Part shown: piece after piece, positions 42,729 through 52,014 of the stretch
Numbering within the stretch: position 1 is the stretch's first letter
Layout: the number at the start of each line of letters is the position of its first letter
NCBI GenBank assembly: GCA_022821085.1
Contig: JAJEEG010000006.1
Coordinates: 939,330 to 1,003,329 of the forward strand
Source: Candidatus Latescibacterota bacterium
GTDB taxonomy: Bacteria; JAAXHH01
Reading direction: 5' to 3'
Length of the DNA stretch: 64,000 nucleotides
Program-made: the position numbers and the translations under genes
The notes under the pieces: model-generated
The model's input: only the letters and a program-made list of their open reading frames with translations
The model's database searches: none
What the model was told of the DNA's origin: nothing

Positions 42729-43571
42729 TCAACCGCGAATGTAGGTCTCGGCATCGTGCCGGGGTTGGTAACCGATCTCTTCCTTCGGCGTCTGAATGTC
42801 GAAAATGTTGTAGGTGTTGTCCGAAATGACGAAATAGTGCCGCGCGGGAGGCAACTTGCCGGCGAGATGGGCCGTGTACGCCGCGTGGACCATGGCCGCT
42901 GCGTCCTGCTGGTGGCACCAGACGGCGAAATAGCCGCGCTCCTCCGTGATGGGCGTGTTGCGAGGGTTCACGCCGCCCCAGCGCGTTGCCACCGCACCGC
43001 AGCCCCGGCCGGCGGCCCGCTCCACCCAGGCCTCGACGTAGGCCTTTTCGTGGCCGTAGTCGTTGATCGGGCAGGCGGGCAGATGCGCGGAGATCGGCTC
43101 AGGCCATTCCTGGATCGAATCGAACCTCCGTTCCGCGATCAACGCATACGCGCCCGATTCGAAAAAGCGATAGGCATCGTCCACCGCGTGCACGGAACTC
43201 GAACCCACGATCATCGGCCGGTGGTCCGGACCGCCCGGACTGCCCGCACTGCCCGGGTGGCACAGATCCAGCACCGATTCGAACACCAGGTCCGTCATCG
43301 CGTTCATGGCGGCGAGATCGCCCTGCCGGGCCAGGTAGACGACGAGATCGAACCCGGGGAGCATGGCACGGAATCGATCCGGCTCTTCGACGATGTTCAT
43401 ATCGACGAACCGGCCGTCGGCGCGGCCCTCGGCCCGGTCGGGCGCACCGGGCAGGTCAATGGAACAGAAGCGGTATCTCCCGTCCATCTCCGGCAGGTAC
43501 GTCCTGAGTCCGGACCCGATCGTCCCCCGGCCCCCGATGAGCAGGGTGTTGAACGCCTTGTCGCTTCCCAT
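42729..43571 (-). CDS. NAD-dependent epimerase/dehydratase family protein
   Basis: The 280-aa protein is a short-chain-type Rossmann enzyme: NTLLIGGRGTIGSGLRTYL (GxxGxxG, residues about 8-26), DLVVYLARQGD, PMIVGSSSVHAVDD (Ser) and YGHEKAYVEAWVERAA (YxxxK). A Gly/Pro-rich insert GSAGSPGGPDH near residue 107 comes from a 9-base repeat at 43222-43257. The start shares one base with the stop of the alcohol dehydrogenase upstream (TGATG), so they are coupled. Sugar-nucleotide or sugar substrate unknown. Confidence 0.83.
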   Translation of the reverse strand: MGSDKAFNTLLIGGRGTIGSGLRTYLPEMDGRYRFCSIDLPGAPDRAEGRADGRFVDMNIVEEPDRFRAMLPGFDLVVYLARQGDLAAMNAMTDLVFESVLDLCHPGSAGSPGGPDHRPMIVGSSSVHAVDDAYRFFESGAYALIAERRFDSIQEWPEPISAHLPACPINDYGHEKAYVEAWVERAAGRGCGAVATRWGGVNPRNTPITEERGYFAVWCHQQDAAAMVHAAYTAHLAGKLPPARHYFVISDNTYNIFDIQTPKEEIGYQPRHDAETYIRG

Positions 43572-44734
43572 CAGTAGGCCTCCAGGTAAAGCGACTTGAT
43601 TTCGTCGGCCGTGGGCACGCGCGGATTGTTCTGCGGGCTACCCGAAGCGAGGGCGTCGCCGGCCATCTTGTCCAGCGCGCCGGTCAGGGCCGCCTTCGAG
43701 ATTCCGCAGTCCCTCAGTCCGGGTATTTCGACGGTATCATTGAGTTTCTGCAGGCCATCGATGAGCAAATCACAGGCGCGGCACGTATCGTCCCCTTCCC
43801 CCGCCCAGCCGAGCTTCCTGGCCAGGACCGCGTAGCGTTCGGGGGCCGCCGGCACGCTGAACCGGGTGACCGCCGGCAGCAGTACGGAATTGCTGAGGCC
43901 GTGGGGCAGATGGAATACCGCGCCGAGGGGCCTGCTCATGCCGTGCACGAGGCAGACGGAGCTGTTGGCGAAGGCCATACCGCCCAGGGAAGCGGCTTCC
44001 ATCATGCCGCTGCGGGCCTCGCGGTCGCCGGGATGCGTCCAGGCCTGCACAAGGTGCCTGCCGACGAGGTCGACGCAGGAAAGGGCGAGGGCGTCCGTCA
44101 TCGTGCCCGCCTTGCGCGATACATAGGCTTCGATGCCGTGGGTCAGGGTGTCCACGCCGACGTTGGCCGTCAGCGGACGGGGCATGGAAAGGGTCAGTGT
44201 GTAGTCGACGAAGGCCGCCGCGGGCAGCAGGTGGGCATCCAGGATCATCATCTTCACGTTGCGCCGCGTATCCGTTATGACCGTCACCCGGGTCATTTCG
44301 CTGCCCGTTCCGGCCGTCGTGGGCACGGCGAACAGCGGTACCCCGGGCCGGGGTATCCGGTGATAACCCGCATATTCGGACAGGGGCCCGTCGTTGGCGG
44401 CCATGACCGCGATGGCCTTCCCCGCGTCGATGCTGCTGCCGCCGCCGACCGCAATGACGCCGTCGCAGCCGTTTTCGGTAAGCAGGGCAAGCCCTTCCTC
44501 GACGTTCACTTCCGTGGGTTCGGGAGTCACTTCACCGTAAACACAGGCTTCAATACCGGCCTGGCGGCACTGGTCCACCATGCGGGCGGGCAGGCCCTGT
44601 TCGACTAGGTAGGGATCGGAGACCACCAGCACGTTTTTCAGTCCGGCGCGGACGGCCTGGGGAGCCGCTTCGTCGAATGCGCCAGCCCCACTTATGATGA
44701 TGGATGGGATATTGATCTGCACGGGACCGTTCAC
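43571..44734 (-). CDS. Iron-containing alcohol dehydrogenase
   Basis: The 387-aa protein has the Fe-ADH marks GGGSSIDAGKAIAVM (NAD site, about residue 97), GVDTLTHGIEAYVS and CLVHGMSRPLGAVFHLPHGLSNSVLLP, which hold the metal Asp and His residues. It oxidises or reduces alcohols and aldehydes with NAD. The start lies 2 bases from the kynureninase stop. In this operon it may act on an aldehyde or semialdehyde; this is inference. Confidence 0.93.
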   Translation of the reverse strand: MNGPVQINIPSIIISGAGAFDEAAPQAVRAGLKNVLVVSDPYLVEQGLPARMVDQCRQAGIEACVYGEVTPEPTEVNVEEGLALLTENGCDGVIAVGGGSSIDAGKAIAVMAANDGPLSEYAGYHRIPRPGVPLFAVPTTAGTGSEMTRVTVITDTRRNVKMMILDAHLLPAAAFVDYTLTLSMPRPLTANVGVDTLTHGIEAYVSRKAGTMTDALALSCVDLVGRHLVQAWTHPGDREARSGMMEAASLGGMAFANSSVCLVHGMSRPLGAVFHLPHGLSNSVLLPAVTRFSVPAAPERYAVLARKLGWAGEGDDTCRACDLLIDGLQKLNDTVEIPGLRDCGISKAALTGALDKMAGDALASGSPQNNPRVPTADEIKSLYLEAY

Positions 44735-44736
44735 CG

Positions 44737-46005
44737 TCAGGTAACTCCCTTTATGACGGCGCTGTACTGCCGGAATGAACCGGACTGCACGACCTCGCGG
44801 AGGGCGTGCACGGCCGTGTGCAGTTCTTCGTAGGTCGTGTAAAGCGGCGCGATGCCCAGCCTGATGTTGTCGGGCATGCGGAAGTCGGAAATCACCTGCC
44901 TTTCCTCCCGGATCGCCTGGTCGATGCGGTATCCCTCGGCATGGCCGAAGGAGACGTGCGACCCCCGGCGTGCGCCGTTCCGAGGTGAATTCAGCGTGAA
45001 TCCGAGGGGCGCAAGTTCAGACGCCCAGAGGGCGACCAGGTACTCGGACTGGCTCAGCGACTTGGCGCGTATGGGGTCCACGCCGGCTTCGACCGCGAGA
45101 TCCACGCCGGGTTCGATCATGGCCAGGGACAGGACGGACGGCGTGCCCGTGAGATATCGGTCGATGCCGGACGCCGGTTCGAATTCGGTATCGAAATAGA
45201 ACTGCTTCCGATGGCCGAACCAGCCTGAAATCGGATTGGCCAACCTGTCCTGCAGATCGTCGCGGACGTAAAGGAAGGCCGGTGCTCCCGGTCCGCCGTT
45301 CAGGTACTTGTACGTGGAACCCACCGCCAGTTCGATGCCCAGGTCGTGGCATGCCATGGGTACGACGCCGGCGGAATGACTCAGGTCCCACAGGATCATC
45401 GCGTCCCGGCCGTGGGCGATTTCGGTGATCCTCGCCATGTCGTACATGTAACTGGACTTGTACATGACGTGGGAGAGGAGCACCAGGGCCGTATCGTCGT
45501 CGATGGCCCGGTCCAGGGCCTCCTCGGACACCGCAAAGCCGTTGTCCACGGGGAGTACGACCAGCTCGTACGCGGGATCGAGCATGTCCGCCACGGCCTT
45601 CAGGATATAGATATCGGACGGGAAGTTTACACTGTCGGTTACGATGCGGCGCCGTCCCGGCCGCTCCTTCAGCGCGCCGGCAATCAGCTTGAAAAGGTTG
45701 ACCGACGTCGAGTCGGCAATGATCACCTCGTCGGGCCGGGCGCCGATCAAGCCGGCCAGCTTGCCGCCGATACGCCTGGAAAGCCCCATCCATTCGTCAT
45801 TCCAGGCCCGTATGAGCCGGTTCCCCCATTGGTGCCGGATCAGCCGGTCCATCAGGGAGACGGCGTCCCTGGGAACCCGTCCGAGGGAATTGCCGTCCAG
45901 GTATATCAGGCCGGGGTCGTCGATCAGAAAGCGATCCCGGAACCCGCCCAGTTCATCGCGGCGGTCCAGTTTTCGCGCGTACTCGAGCGACGTGTCGAAG
46001 TCCAA
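44737..46005 (-). CDS. kynU: Kynureninase-like PLP enzyme
   Basis: The 422-aa protein matches kynureninase: YLDGNSLGRVPRDA, then EVIIADSTSVNLFKLIAGAL, TDSVNFPSDIYI, ILWDLSHSAGVVPM (PLP Asp), VGSTYKYLNGGPGAPAFLYV (Schiff-base Lys) and ISGWFGH. It cleaves kynurenine to anthranilate and alanine. No other tryptophan-degradation gene is in the window, so another beta-ketoacid-type substrate is possible. It is the first gene of a four-gene operon with an Fe-ADH, epimerase and GGT. Confidence 0.9.
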   Translation of the reverse strand: MDFDTSLEYARKLDRRDELGGFRDRFLIDDPGLIYLDGNSLGRVPRDAVSLMDRLIRHQWGNRLIRAWNDEWMGLSRRIGGKLAGLIGARPDEVIIADSTSVNLFKLIAGALKERPGRRRIVTDSVNFPSDIYILKAVADMLDPAYELVVLPVDNGFAVSEEALDRAIDDDTALVLLSHVMYKSSYMYDMARITEIAHGRDAMILWDLSHSAGVVPMACHDLGIELAVGSTYKYLNGGPGAPAFLYVRDDLQDRLANPISGWFGHRKQFYFDTEFEPASGIDRYLTGTPSVLSLAMIEPGVDLAVEAGVDPIRAKSLSQSEYLVALWASELAPLGFTLNSPRNGARRGSHVSFGHAEGYRIDQAIREERQVISDFRMPDNIRLGIAPLYTTYEELHTAVHALREVVQSGSFRQYSAVIKGVT

Positions 46006-46136
46006 ACACCTGCCTCCACGGGTCGTGGTGTCTCGGGGATACGGCTGAATGGTCGGCGGGTAAGGAAAACCGGAATGTATACGGAGGGAGAGACCGGGAC
46101 AAGTGGAATGTCAGCGCCCGGTCGCGCGGTCCGTGC

Positions 46137-46808
46137 TCAGCGGCTGGCCCGCCTGGCCCGCTCGTCCAGCTCGAGGGAACGCGGCTGGGTGCCGAAGATG
46201 TTCAGGTCGACAAAGGCCATCGCCCGGGCGAGCGTTTCGCGACTGCGTACCAGCAGGGACTGGGTATACGGGGTGTCTTCGGCGCAGAAACCCGTCGCGT
46301 CGAGATCGACGGCATCCGCGAGGTAGAGCGCTCGTTCGCAGTGAAACTGCTGGGAAACGACGATGACGCGGTCGAGACCGAATACCTTCTTCGCCCGGAA
46401 GACGGAGTCCAGGGTCCGCACGCCGGCATAGTCGAGCATGATGAAGTCTTCCGGCACGCCCAGTTCGACCAGGTCCCGCTGCATCGTTGTGGTCTCGTCA
46501 TAGTATTGCGTGGAAGCGTCCCCACTGACGAGAATGGCCCTGACCCGGCCGGCGTGAAACAACTCGGCGGCGGCCTCGATGCGCGCGCGGTAGTACTGAT
46601 TGACGTGCCCCTCGGCGTACTTGGAAGTGCCCAGCAGGAGTCCCACCTGGCACTCGGGCGTTTCCTCGGCCAGGTAGTACAGACGGGCGGATGCGTTGCG
46701 GGCAATGGCGAAGTCGTTCAACAGGGCTGCGAAGAGACCGGTCATGGCGAGCGCCGTAAGGACCCTGGTCCAAACCGGCAAATGGCGAAGTGCAGGTTTG
46801 CTTCGCAT
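46137..46808 (-). CDS. sanA: SanA/YdcF-like DUF218 membrane protein
   Basis: The 223-aa protein has one N-terminal membrane segment (VLTALAMTGLFAALLNDFAI, residues about 16-36) and the DUF218 core: VGLLLGTSKYAEGHVNQYYRARIEAAAELFHAGRVRAILVSGDASTQYYDE, then VIVVSQQFHCERALYLA. Gram-negative SanA affects envelope permeability to vancomycin at high temperature. The start is next to a 143-base gap before the esterase gene in the other direction. Confidence 0.88.
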   Translation of the reverse strand: MRSKPALRHLPVWTRVLTALAMTGLFAALLNDFAIARNASARLYYLAEETPECQVGLLLGTSKYAEGHVNQYYRARIEAAAELFHAGRVRAILVSGDASTQYYDETTTMQRDLVELGVPEDFIMLDYAGVRTLDSVFRAKKVFGLDRVIVVSQQFHCERALYLADAVDLDATGFCAEDTPYTQSLLVRSRETLARAMAFVDLNIFGTQPRSLELDERARRASR

Positions 46809-46951
46809 TGAAACAGGCGATTTCCGGGGAATTGGATCTTTGAGGGATGAAGGACTGGGGTTATACTGTCATACTACCGGGCGCGGCCCGTGTCGTCAAG
46901 CGGTAAACCCTGGTTTTTTGTATTCTCTATTGACGCCGGAGTGATCCCATC

Positions 46952-47725
46952 ATGATTGAACGACGGTCCAGCGTGCTACACCTCTCGGTCTGGCTGCTCA
47001 CCTTGATCTGGCTGCTCCCCACCGCTGCGGCGGAACGCTGGCATGACGCTGCCGCGGAACGACGGCACGACACTGCGGCGGAACGCTGGCATGACGTTGC
47101 GGCGGAACGACGGCTAGACGCGGCCGAAGAAAACCGGCAGGACATGGCAGGCGAAGGGGCGCCGATGACTGTGCTGTTCTACGGCAACAGCCTTACGGCG
47201 GGGTTCGGGGTCGACCCCGACAAGGCCTTTCCGCATCTCGTTCAGTTGAAGATCGACGGGCTCGGCTGGCCGTTCCGGGTGATCAACGGCGGCGTGGGCG
47301 GAGAGACCACGGCGGGCGGCCTGAGCCGTATCGACTGGGTGCTGCAGAACCGACCCGACGTGTTTATCCTCGAACTCGGCGGAAACGACGGTCTCCGGGG
47401 TGTCGACCCCCGCGTCACCCGCCGGAACCTGCGGGCCATCATCTGGCGGGTCCGGGAACGGTATCCGGAGACGAAGATCATACTCGCCGGCATGCAGGCG
47501 CCGCCCAATATGGGCCAGCGCTTCGTGACCGAGTTCAGAGCGATCTATCCGGAGCTGGCGCAATCGGAGCGTGTCTCGCTGATCCCCTTCATTCTCGAAG
47601 GCGTCGGCGGCATACCGGAACTGAATCAGCCGGACGGCATCCATCCGACCGCGGAAGGGCACGCGATCATGGCCGAACTGGTCTGGAAAGTGCTCGAGCC
47701 TGTGCTCAAGGAATTGCTGCCGTGA
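46952..47725 (+). CDS. tesA: SGNH/GDSL esterase, TesA-like, with N-terminal 8-residue repeats
   Basis: The 257-aa protein has a signal peptide (LSVWLLTLIWLLPTAAA), then four 8-residue repeats (AAERWHDA, AAERRHDT, AAERWHDV, AAERRLDA; residues about 26-57) and the SGNH enzyme: VLFYGNSLTAGFG (Ser block, GNSL for GDSL), INGGVGGETTAGG, ELGGNDGLRG (Asn) and DGIHPTAEGH (Asp and His). It is a periplasmic arylesterase/lysophospholipase type. GGAG precedes the ATG. It converges on the ABC permease gene, and the tesA/ybbA/ybbP grouping is conserved in enterobacteria. Confidence 0.92.
   Translation: MIERRSSVLHLSVWLLTLIWLLPTAAAERWHDAAAERRHDTAAERWHDVAAERRLDAAEENRQDMAGEGAPMTVLFYGNSLTAGFGVDPDKAFPHLVQLKIDGLGWPFRVINGGVGGETTAGGLSRIDWVLQNRPDVFILELGGNDGLRGVDPRVTRRNLRAIIWRVRERYPETKIILAGMQAPPNMGQRFVTEFRAIYPELAQSERVSLIPFILEGVGGIPELNQPDGIHPTAEGHAIMAELVWKVLEPVLKELLP
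47027..47122. repeat. 24-bp tandem repeat, four copies, in esterase gene
   Basis: Units at 47027-47050, 47051-47074, 47075-47098 and 47099-47122 begin GCSGCGGAACG. Units 1 and 3 (…CTGGCATGACG) and 2 and 4 (…ACGGC) are more alike, so a 48-base unit may have been duplicated. The frame is kept, adding 8 residues per unit. Confidence 0.9.
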
Positions 47726-47746
47726 GTACGCAGACCGTCTGGATGT

Positions 47747-50314
47747 CTAGATTTCCGCCCGAAGCACTTCAAGCGGGGACTGGCGGTAGATGCCGGCGCT
47801 GGCGGCCATGCCCACCAGGATGGTGATCAACGCAATCCCGCCGACCACGGCCAGCACGGGGACGAAGGCCGGCACGTAGGAGATGTTGAAGACGAAGACG
47901 GCCAGGATCCACGTGGCGGCGAAGGCCAGCACGACCCCCGTCAATGCGCCGATCGCACCCAGGAACAGGTACTCGATCGACATGATCTTCAGGATCTGGT
48001 TCCTGGAGCCGCCGAGGGTCTTCAGCAGTACGCTTTCCTGCATCCGCTGGTAACGGCTGTTGGTCACGACGCCCACCAGGACGATGACGCCGGTGAATAC
48101 GCTGAACAGCGCCATGAAACGGACGATGAGGGAGACCTTGCCGAGGATGTCGTTGAGGGTGTTCAGGATGAGGCTCAGGTCGATCATGGAAACGTTCGGA
48201 AACCGGCTGACCGTTTCCCGCTGAAAGCTTGCCGAGACCTGCGGATCATCGATCCGGGTCACGACCACGTGGAACTGGGGCGCCTCTTCAAGGACCCCTT
48301 CCGGGAAGACCACGAAGAAATTGGGCTGCAACCGCTGCCAGTCTACCGCCCTCACGCTCCCCACGGTGGTACGCACCGGAACGCCCTGCACGTCGAATAC
48401 GATTTCGTCGCCGATGCCCAGCCCCAGCCGGTCGGCGATGCCTTTTTCCACGGATACGAGCACGGAATCCTTCCCGGTCTCGACGCGGGGCTGCAACAAC
48501 CCCTGCAGCAGCGTTTCCGCGTCCTCCAGGTGGCCCCGGTAGGTCGAACGGTACTCGCGCCGCAGCGCCCAGCGCGGAACCCGTTCCGTCGAATCCGCCA
48601 TCACCTCCGCGATCGTCCGCCCCTTCAGCCCCGCCAATCGCATGCTTACCACCGGCGTCTGCTGCATGACCGGCAGCTCGTTGCGGCTCATGGAAGCCAG
48701 GATGTCCTCCCGCTGGCCGGGTTGTATGTCGAAGAGCACCAGGTTCGACTGCCGGTCTCCGCCGACCTGGGTAATGTGTCCCACGAGAGAATACTGCAGG
48801 AGGTACAGCGTCGTTATCAGGAAGGCGCCCAGCCCGAGGGCGACGACCATGGTTACGGTCTGGTTGTCCGGGCGGAAGAGATTGGCCAGGCCCTGCCGCC
48901 AGACATAGGGCCACGTAGGCGGCACGATGCGCCGGGCCAGCGTGATCAGGCTCCGGGCGACCAGGGTCAGCAGCAGGAAAGCGCCGATCAGTCCTCCCGC
49001 GAACCCCACGCCCTGCAGCCACATCCGGGTCTGGCTGACGCCGAAAAGCACGACGCCGGCCACGAGCATCGCGATCAGTACGATGCGCCGCGGGTCCCAC
49101 TTGCCGCGCCGGGGTGTTTCGACGGAGGAGCGAAGTGTGAGCAGGGGAGAAATGTCCCTGATCGCAAGGAGCGGCAGGAGGGCGAACAGCAGCGCCATTA
49201 GCAGCCCGAGGCCCATGCCCTGGAGGAGCGGAAGCCAGGTAAACCCCACCACCAGTTGGAAGGGAACGAAGTCCTGGATCAGCACGGGCATTACGCCGAG
49301 GACGAGATAGCCGACGGCCGCACCGATGGCGGAACCGATCACGCCGATGGCCACGGCCTGGATGACGTAAACCGCGAAGGTGTGCCGGCCCTCCGCACCC
49401 AGGCAGCGCAGCACGGCTATGGTGCCCCGTTTTCGCCGTACATAGGTATGAATGGCGCTGGCGACGCCCACGGCGCCGAGGATCAGGGCGATGAACCCGC
49501 TCAGGTTGAGAAACCGGTATAGATTGCCCAGGGACCGTTCCAGGCCTGCCTGGCGGTCCTTCACGGTGTCCCAGTCCATCCCCCACCGGGCCGCGGTGTC
49601 CGCGCCGTAGGTTGCCGCGAGTTCGTCCGCATCCACATCGCCGGCGAACCGGAACAGCGCCCGGTATACGACGCGGCTGCCTGGCTGGATCAACCCCGTG
49701 GATTCGAGCTCCGACATCGGGATGTAGACCCGGGGACCGATCGTGCTCATGGCCGCGGTCTCGCCCGGAATGCTCACCAGGCGGCCGGAGATCTCGAGGG
49801 TGCTCACCCCGACGCGGATCGAGTCGCCGACCTCCACGCCGTGCTGGATCATCAGGTTGTCGTCCACGAGGGCCGTCCCGCTCGTTTTGAACGTTTGCGC
49901 GGCGGCGGGAGGCTCCGTTTCCAAAACGCCGTAGTAGGGGAATCCGCCTTCGAGCGCCCGTACGTTCGACAGGCGTGACGAGCCGGTCCGGGGGAAGGAG
50001 ACCATGGAGACGAAACTGTACTGGCGCGACTGCTCGCCGCCCAGGCTCCCGAGGAAGACTTCGGCCGAGTCCGAGAAGGCCGTCCGGGTGTTTATGTCGA
50101 GGTCGGCGCCGAGCAGGGCCTTGGACTCCACGTCGATCGCGGCCGACATGCTGTCGCCCAGGGTCCGTATCGACACCAGGGCGGCGGTGCCCAGGATGAT
50201 GGACGACATGTACAGCAACAGCCGCCGCCGGTACGTCCGGCTGTCCCGCCAGGCCATGCTGAGCAGCCAGCTTGCCCGGATAGGCGACTTATCGGATGGG
50301 GGAGGAACACTCAT
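47747..50314 (-). CDS. ybbP: ABC transporter permease, FtsX/YbbP type
   Basis: The 855-aa protein has the large-permease layout of YbbP: an N-terminal helix (RLLLYMSSIILGTAALVSI), a long soluble domain, then FtsX core helices near residues 270-430 (LSGFIALILGAVGVASAIHTYVRRKRGTIAVLRCLGA) and again at the C-terminus (SLIVRFMALFSVFTGVIVLVGVVTNSRYQRMQESVLLKTLGGSRNQILKIMSIEYLFLGAIGALTGV). Its start overlaps the stop of the ATPase gene by 4 bases. Such pairs act in lipid or lipoprotein extraction, but function of YbbAP is not settled. Confidence 0.9.
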   Translation of the reverse strand: MSVPPPSDKSPIRASWLLSMAWRDSRTYRRRLLLYMSSIILGTAALVSIRTLGDSMSAAIDVESKALLGADLDINTRTAFSDSAEVFLGSLGGEQSRQYSFVSMVSFPRTGSSRLSNVRALEGGFPYYGVLETEPPAAAQTFKTSGTALVDDNLMIQHGVEVGDSIRVGVSTLEISGRLVSIPGETAAMSTIGPRVYIPMSELESTGLIQPGSRVVYRALFRFAGDVDADELAATYGADTAARWGMDWDTVKDRQAGLERSLGNLYRFLNLSGFIALILGAVGVASAIHTYVRRKRGTIAVLRCLGAEGRHTFAVYVIQAVAIGVIGSAIGAAVGYLVLGVMPVLIQDFVPFQLVVGFTWLPLLQGMGLGLLMALLFALLPLLAIRDISPLLTLRSSVETPRRGKWDPRRIVLIAMLVAGVVLFGVSQTRMWLQGVGFAGGLIGAFLLLTLVARSLITLARRIVPPTWPYVWRQGLANLFRPDNQTVTMVVALGLGAFLITTLYLLQYSLVGHITQVGGDRQSNLVLFDIQPGQREDILASMSRNELPVMQQTPVVSMRLAGLKGRTIAEVMADSTERVPRWALRREYRSTYRGHLEDAETLLQGLLQPRVETGKDSVLVSVEKGIADRLGLGIGDEIVFDVQGVPVRTTVGSVRAVDWQRLQPNFFVVFPEGVLEEAPQFHVVVTRIDDPQVSASFQRETVSRFPNVSMIDLSLILNTLNDILGKVSLIVRFMALFSVFTGVIVLVGVVTNSRYQRMQESVLLKTLGGSRNQILKIMSIEYLFLGAIGALTGVVLAFAATWILAVFVFNISYVPAFVPVLAVVGGIALITILVGMAASAGIYRQSPLEVLRAEI

Positions 50315-51054
50315 GACTGGGGATCGGAGGTCAGGGACAGGGGGCGGGCTTCCGGGATGACGGAACGCTCCGGATGATAGTCTTCGACCATGCGGCCCCC
50401 GCTCAACCGGACGATGCGGCGGGTCCTCCGCGCCAGGTCGAGGTTGTGGGTCACGGTGACCAGGGTCGTCCCGGATTCCTCGTTCAGTTCAAACAGCAGG
50501 CTTTCCACGGTAGAGGCCGTGTCGGCGTCGAGATTGCCCGTGGGTTCGTCCACGAAGAGCAGCGCCGGACGGTTGATGAAGGCCCTGGCCATGGCGACCC
50601 GCTGCTGTTCGCCCCCGGACAGCTGCACCGGGTAGTGTGTGGTCCGGTCCGCCAGCCCCACGCGGTCAAGGAGTTCCTCCGCCCGACGGTAGACTGCCTT
50701 TTCGCCGCGCAATTCGGCCGGGACCATGACGTTCTCGAGACTGGTCAGGGTCGGGATGAGCTGGAAATTCTGGAAGACGAAGCCCACGTGCCGGTTGCGG
50801 ACGCGGGCCCTTTCATCTTCATCGAGTTCGTCCAGCACGATGCCATTCAGTGAAACCGATCCCGATGTCGCACGGTCCAGGCCGGCGCAGAGACCGAGCA
50901 GCGTCGTCTTGCCGCTGCCGGAGGGTCCGATGATCGCCAGGGAGTCGCCCGGCATCAGGTCGAATTCGATATCACGCAGCACGGTAAGTGTCCCGCCGCC
51001 GCTCGGGTAGGTCTTGCTCAGGTCCCGGACCGACAGGATAGGCTGTTCGCTCAT
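50311..51054 (-). CDS. ybbA: ABC transporter ATP-binding protein (LolD/YbbA type)
   Basis: The 247-aa protein begins MSEQPILSVRDLSKTYPSGGG and has Walker A GPSGSGKTTLLGL (residues about 42-54), Q-loop FQNFQLIPTLTSLENV, signature LSGGEQQRVAMARA, Walker B LLFVDEPTGNLD and switch VTVTHNLDLA. It powers the permease encoded next. The ATG at 51054 overlaps the GDPD stop by 4 bases; longer frames upstream run through the GDPD gene. Confidence 0.95.
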   Translation of the reverse strand: MSEQPILSVRDLSKTYPSGGGTLTVLRDIEFDLMPGDSLAIIGPSGSGKTTLLGLCAGLDRATSGSVSLNGIVLDELDEDERARVRNRHVGFVFQNFQLIPTLTSLENVMVPAELRGEKAVYRRAEELLDRVGLADRTTHYPVQLSGGEQQRVAMARAFINRPALLFVDEPTGNLDADTASTVESLLFELNEESGTTLVTVTHNLDLARRTRRIVRLSGGRMVEDYHPERSVIPEARPLSLTSDPQS

Positions 51055-51995
51055 GGTGACGGTGCTTCTCCTTCCCCGTTTTCCGGTTCCCGCAATTCCG
51101 GGTACCGGTCCAGTACCTGCAGCAGACGATCCGGATAGTCCGTGATGATGCCGTCCACGCCGTGATCGACATGGCGTCTCATTTCCGCTTCCTCGTTGAT
51201 CGTCCAGACATACACGTCCATGTTGTGCCGGTGAGCTCCGGAAACGAACCGGTTGCTTACCAGGGTCAGGTCCTGAAACCTGGGCGGTACCTGCATCGTC
51301 TCTCCTTCGGCCACGAAGGCGAACCCGAGTCTCATGGAGTTCAGCACCCAGAAGCCGAGTACCTCGCCGGCGGTGGACGATGTTGCGATGCCCGGGTTGT
51401 TGTCCCGAATGTATTTGACGCTCTCGGACTGAAAGGAAGCGATGACCTTCTGTTCCGGGTACGAACACTGCGCGATTGCCTCGGAAAAACGGACCCGGGC
51501 GGCATCGGACACGTCCTTCAGCTCGATGATCATCCGGGTATCCGGGAGTGTGTTCAGTACCTCTTCCAGTGTCGGTACCCGCAGTCCCATGCCGCGGAAC
51601 GGAAAGCTCGCGCCGTCGTCCGCGGTCCACCGGTAACCCGCGTCCAGTTCCCGCAGCACGGACCAGGACATCTCGTCGACCCGGCCCGCGCCGTCGGTCG
51701 TGCGGTCGACCGTGGCGTCGTGGATGACCACCAGTTCACCGTCGCTCGTGGCGTGCACGTCGAATTCCAGTGCGTCCACACCGATTCTGACCGCGTTCTG
51801 AAAGGCAAACAGGGTGTTTTCAGGCCACAGTCCCGCGCCGCCGCGGTGGGCGATGACCAGGAGCCGGTCAGTTTCCGTGAATGGATGTTCGGGCATGGGG
51901 CGGGATACGATCGAGTAGTAAGCCAGGACCGCGATTAGTATGACCACGGCTGCGACGGCCAGCCGAAGGAACCATTTCCAGATGAATCGAAGCAT
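51051..51995 (-). CDS. Glycerophosphodiester phosphodiesterase, membrane-anchored
   Basis: The 314-aa protein has an N-terminal membrane helix (LAVAAVVILIAVLAYYSIV), then the GDPD site LLVIAHRGGAGLWPENTLFAF (His, Arg, Glu), ALEFDVHATSDGELVVIHDATVDRTTDG (Glu-x-Asp, His) and MIIELKDVSD, ending with VYVWTINEEAEMRRHVDHGVDGIITDYPD. It splits glycerophosphodiesters to glycerol-3-phosphate and alcohol, probably outside the inner membrane. It is the first gene of a coupled unit with the ABC exporter genes (4-base overlaps), suggesting a lipid role for the exporter. Confidence 0.93.
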   Translation of the reverse strand: MLRFIWKWFLRLAVAAVVILIAVLAYYSIVSRPMPEHPFTETDRLLVIAHRGGAGLWPENTLFAFQNAVRIGVDALEFDVHATSDGELVVIHDATVDRTTDGAGRVDEMSWSVLRELDAGYRWTADDGASFPFRGMGLRVPTLEEVLNTLPDTRMIIELKDVSDAARVRFSEAIAQCSYPEQKVIASFQSESVKYIRDNNPGIATSSTAGEVLGFWVLNSMRLGFAFVAEGETMQVPPRFQDLTLVSNRFVSGAHRHNMDVYVWTINEEAEMRRHVDHGVDGIITDYPDRLLQVLDRYPELREPENGEGEAPSP

Positions 51996-52014
51996 TTAGC
52001 CGCCGCGGTTGGAG

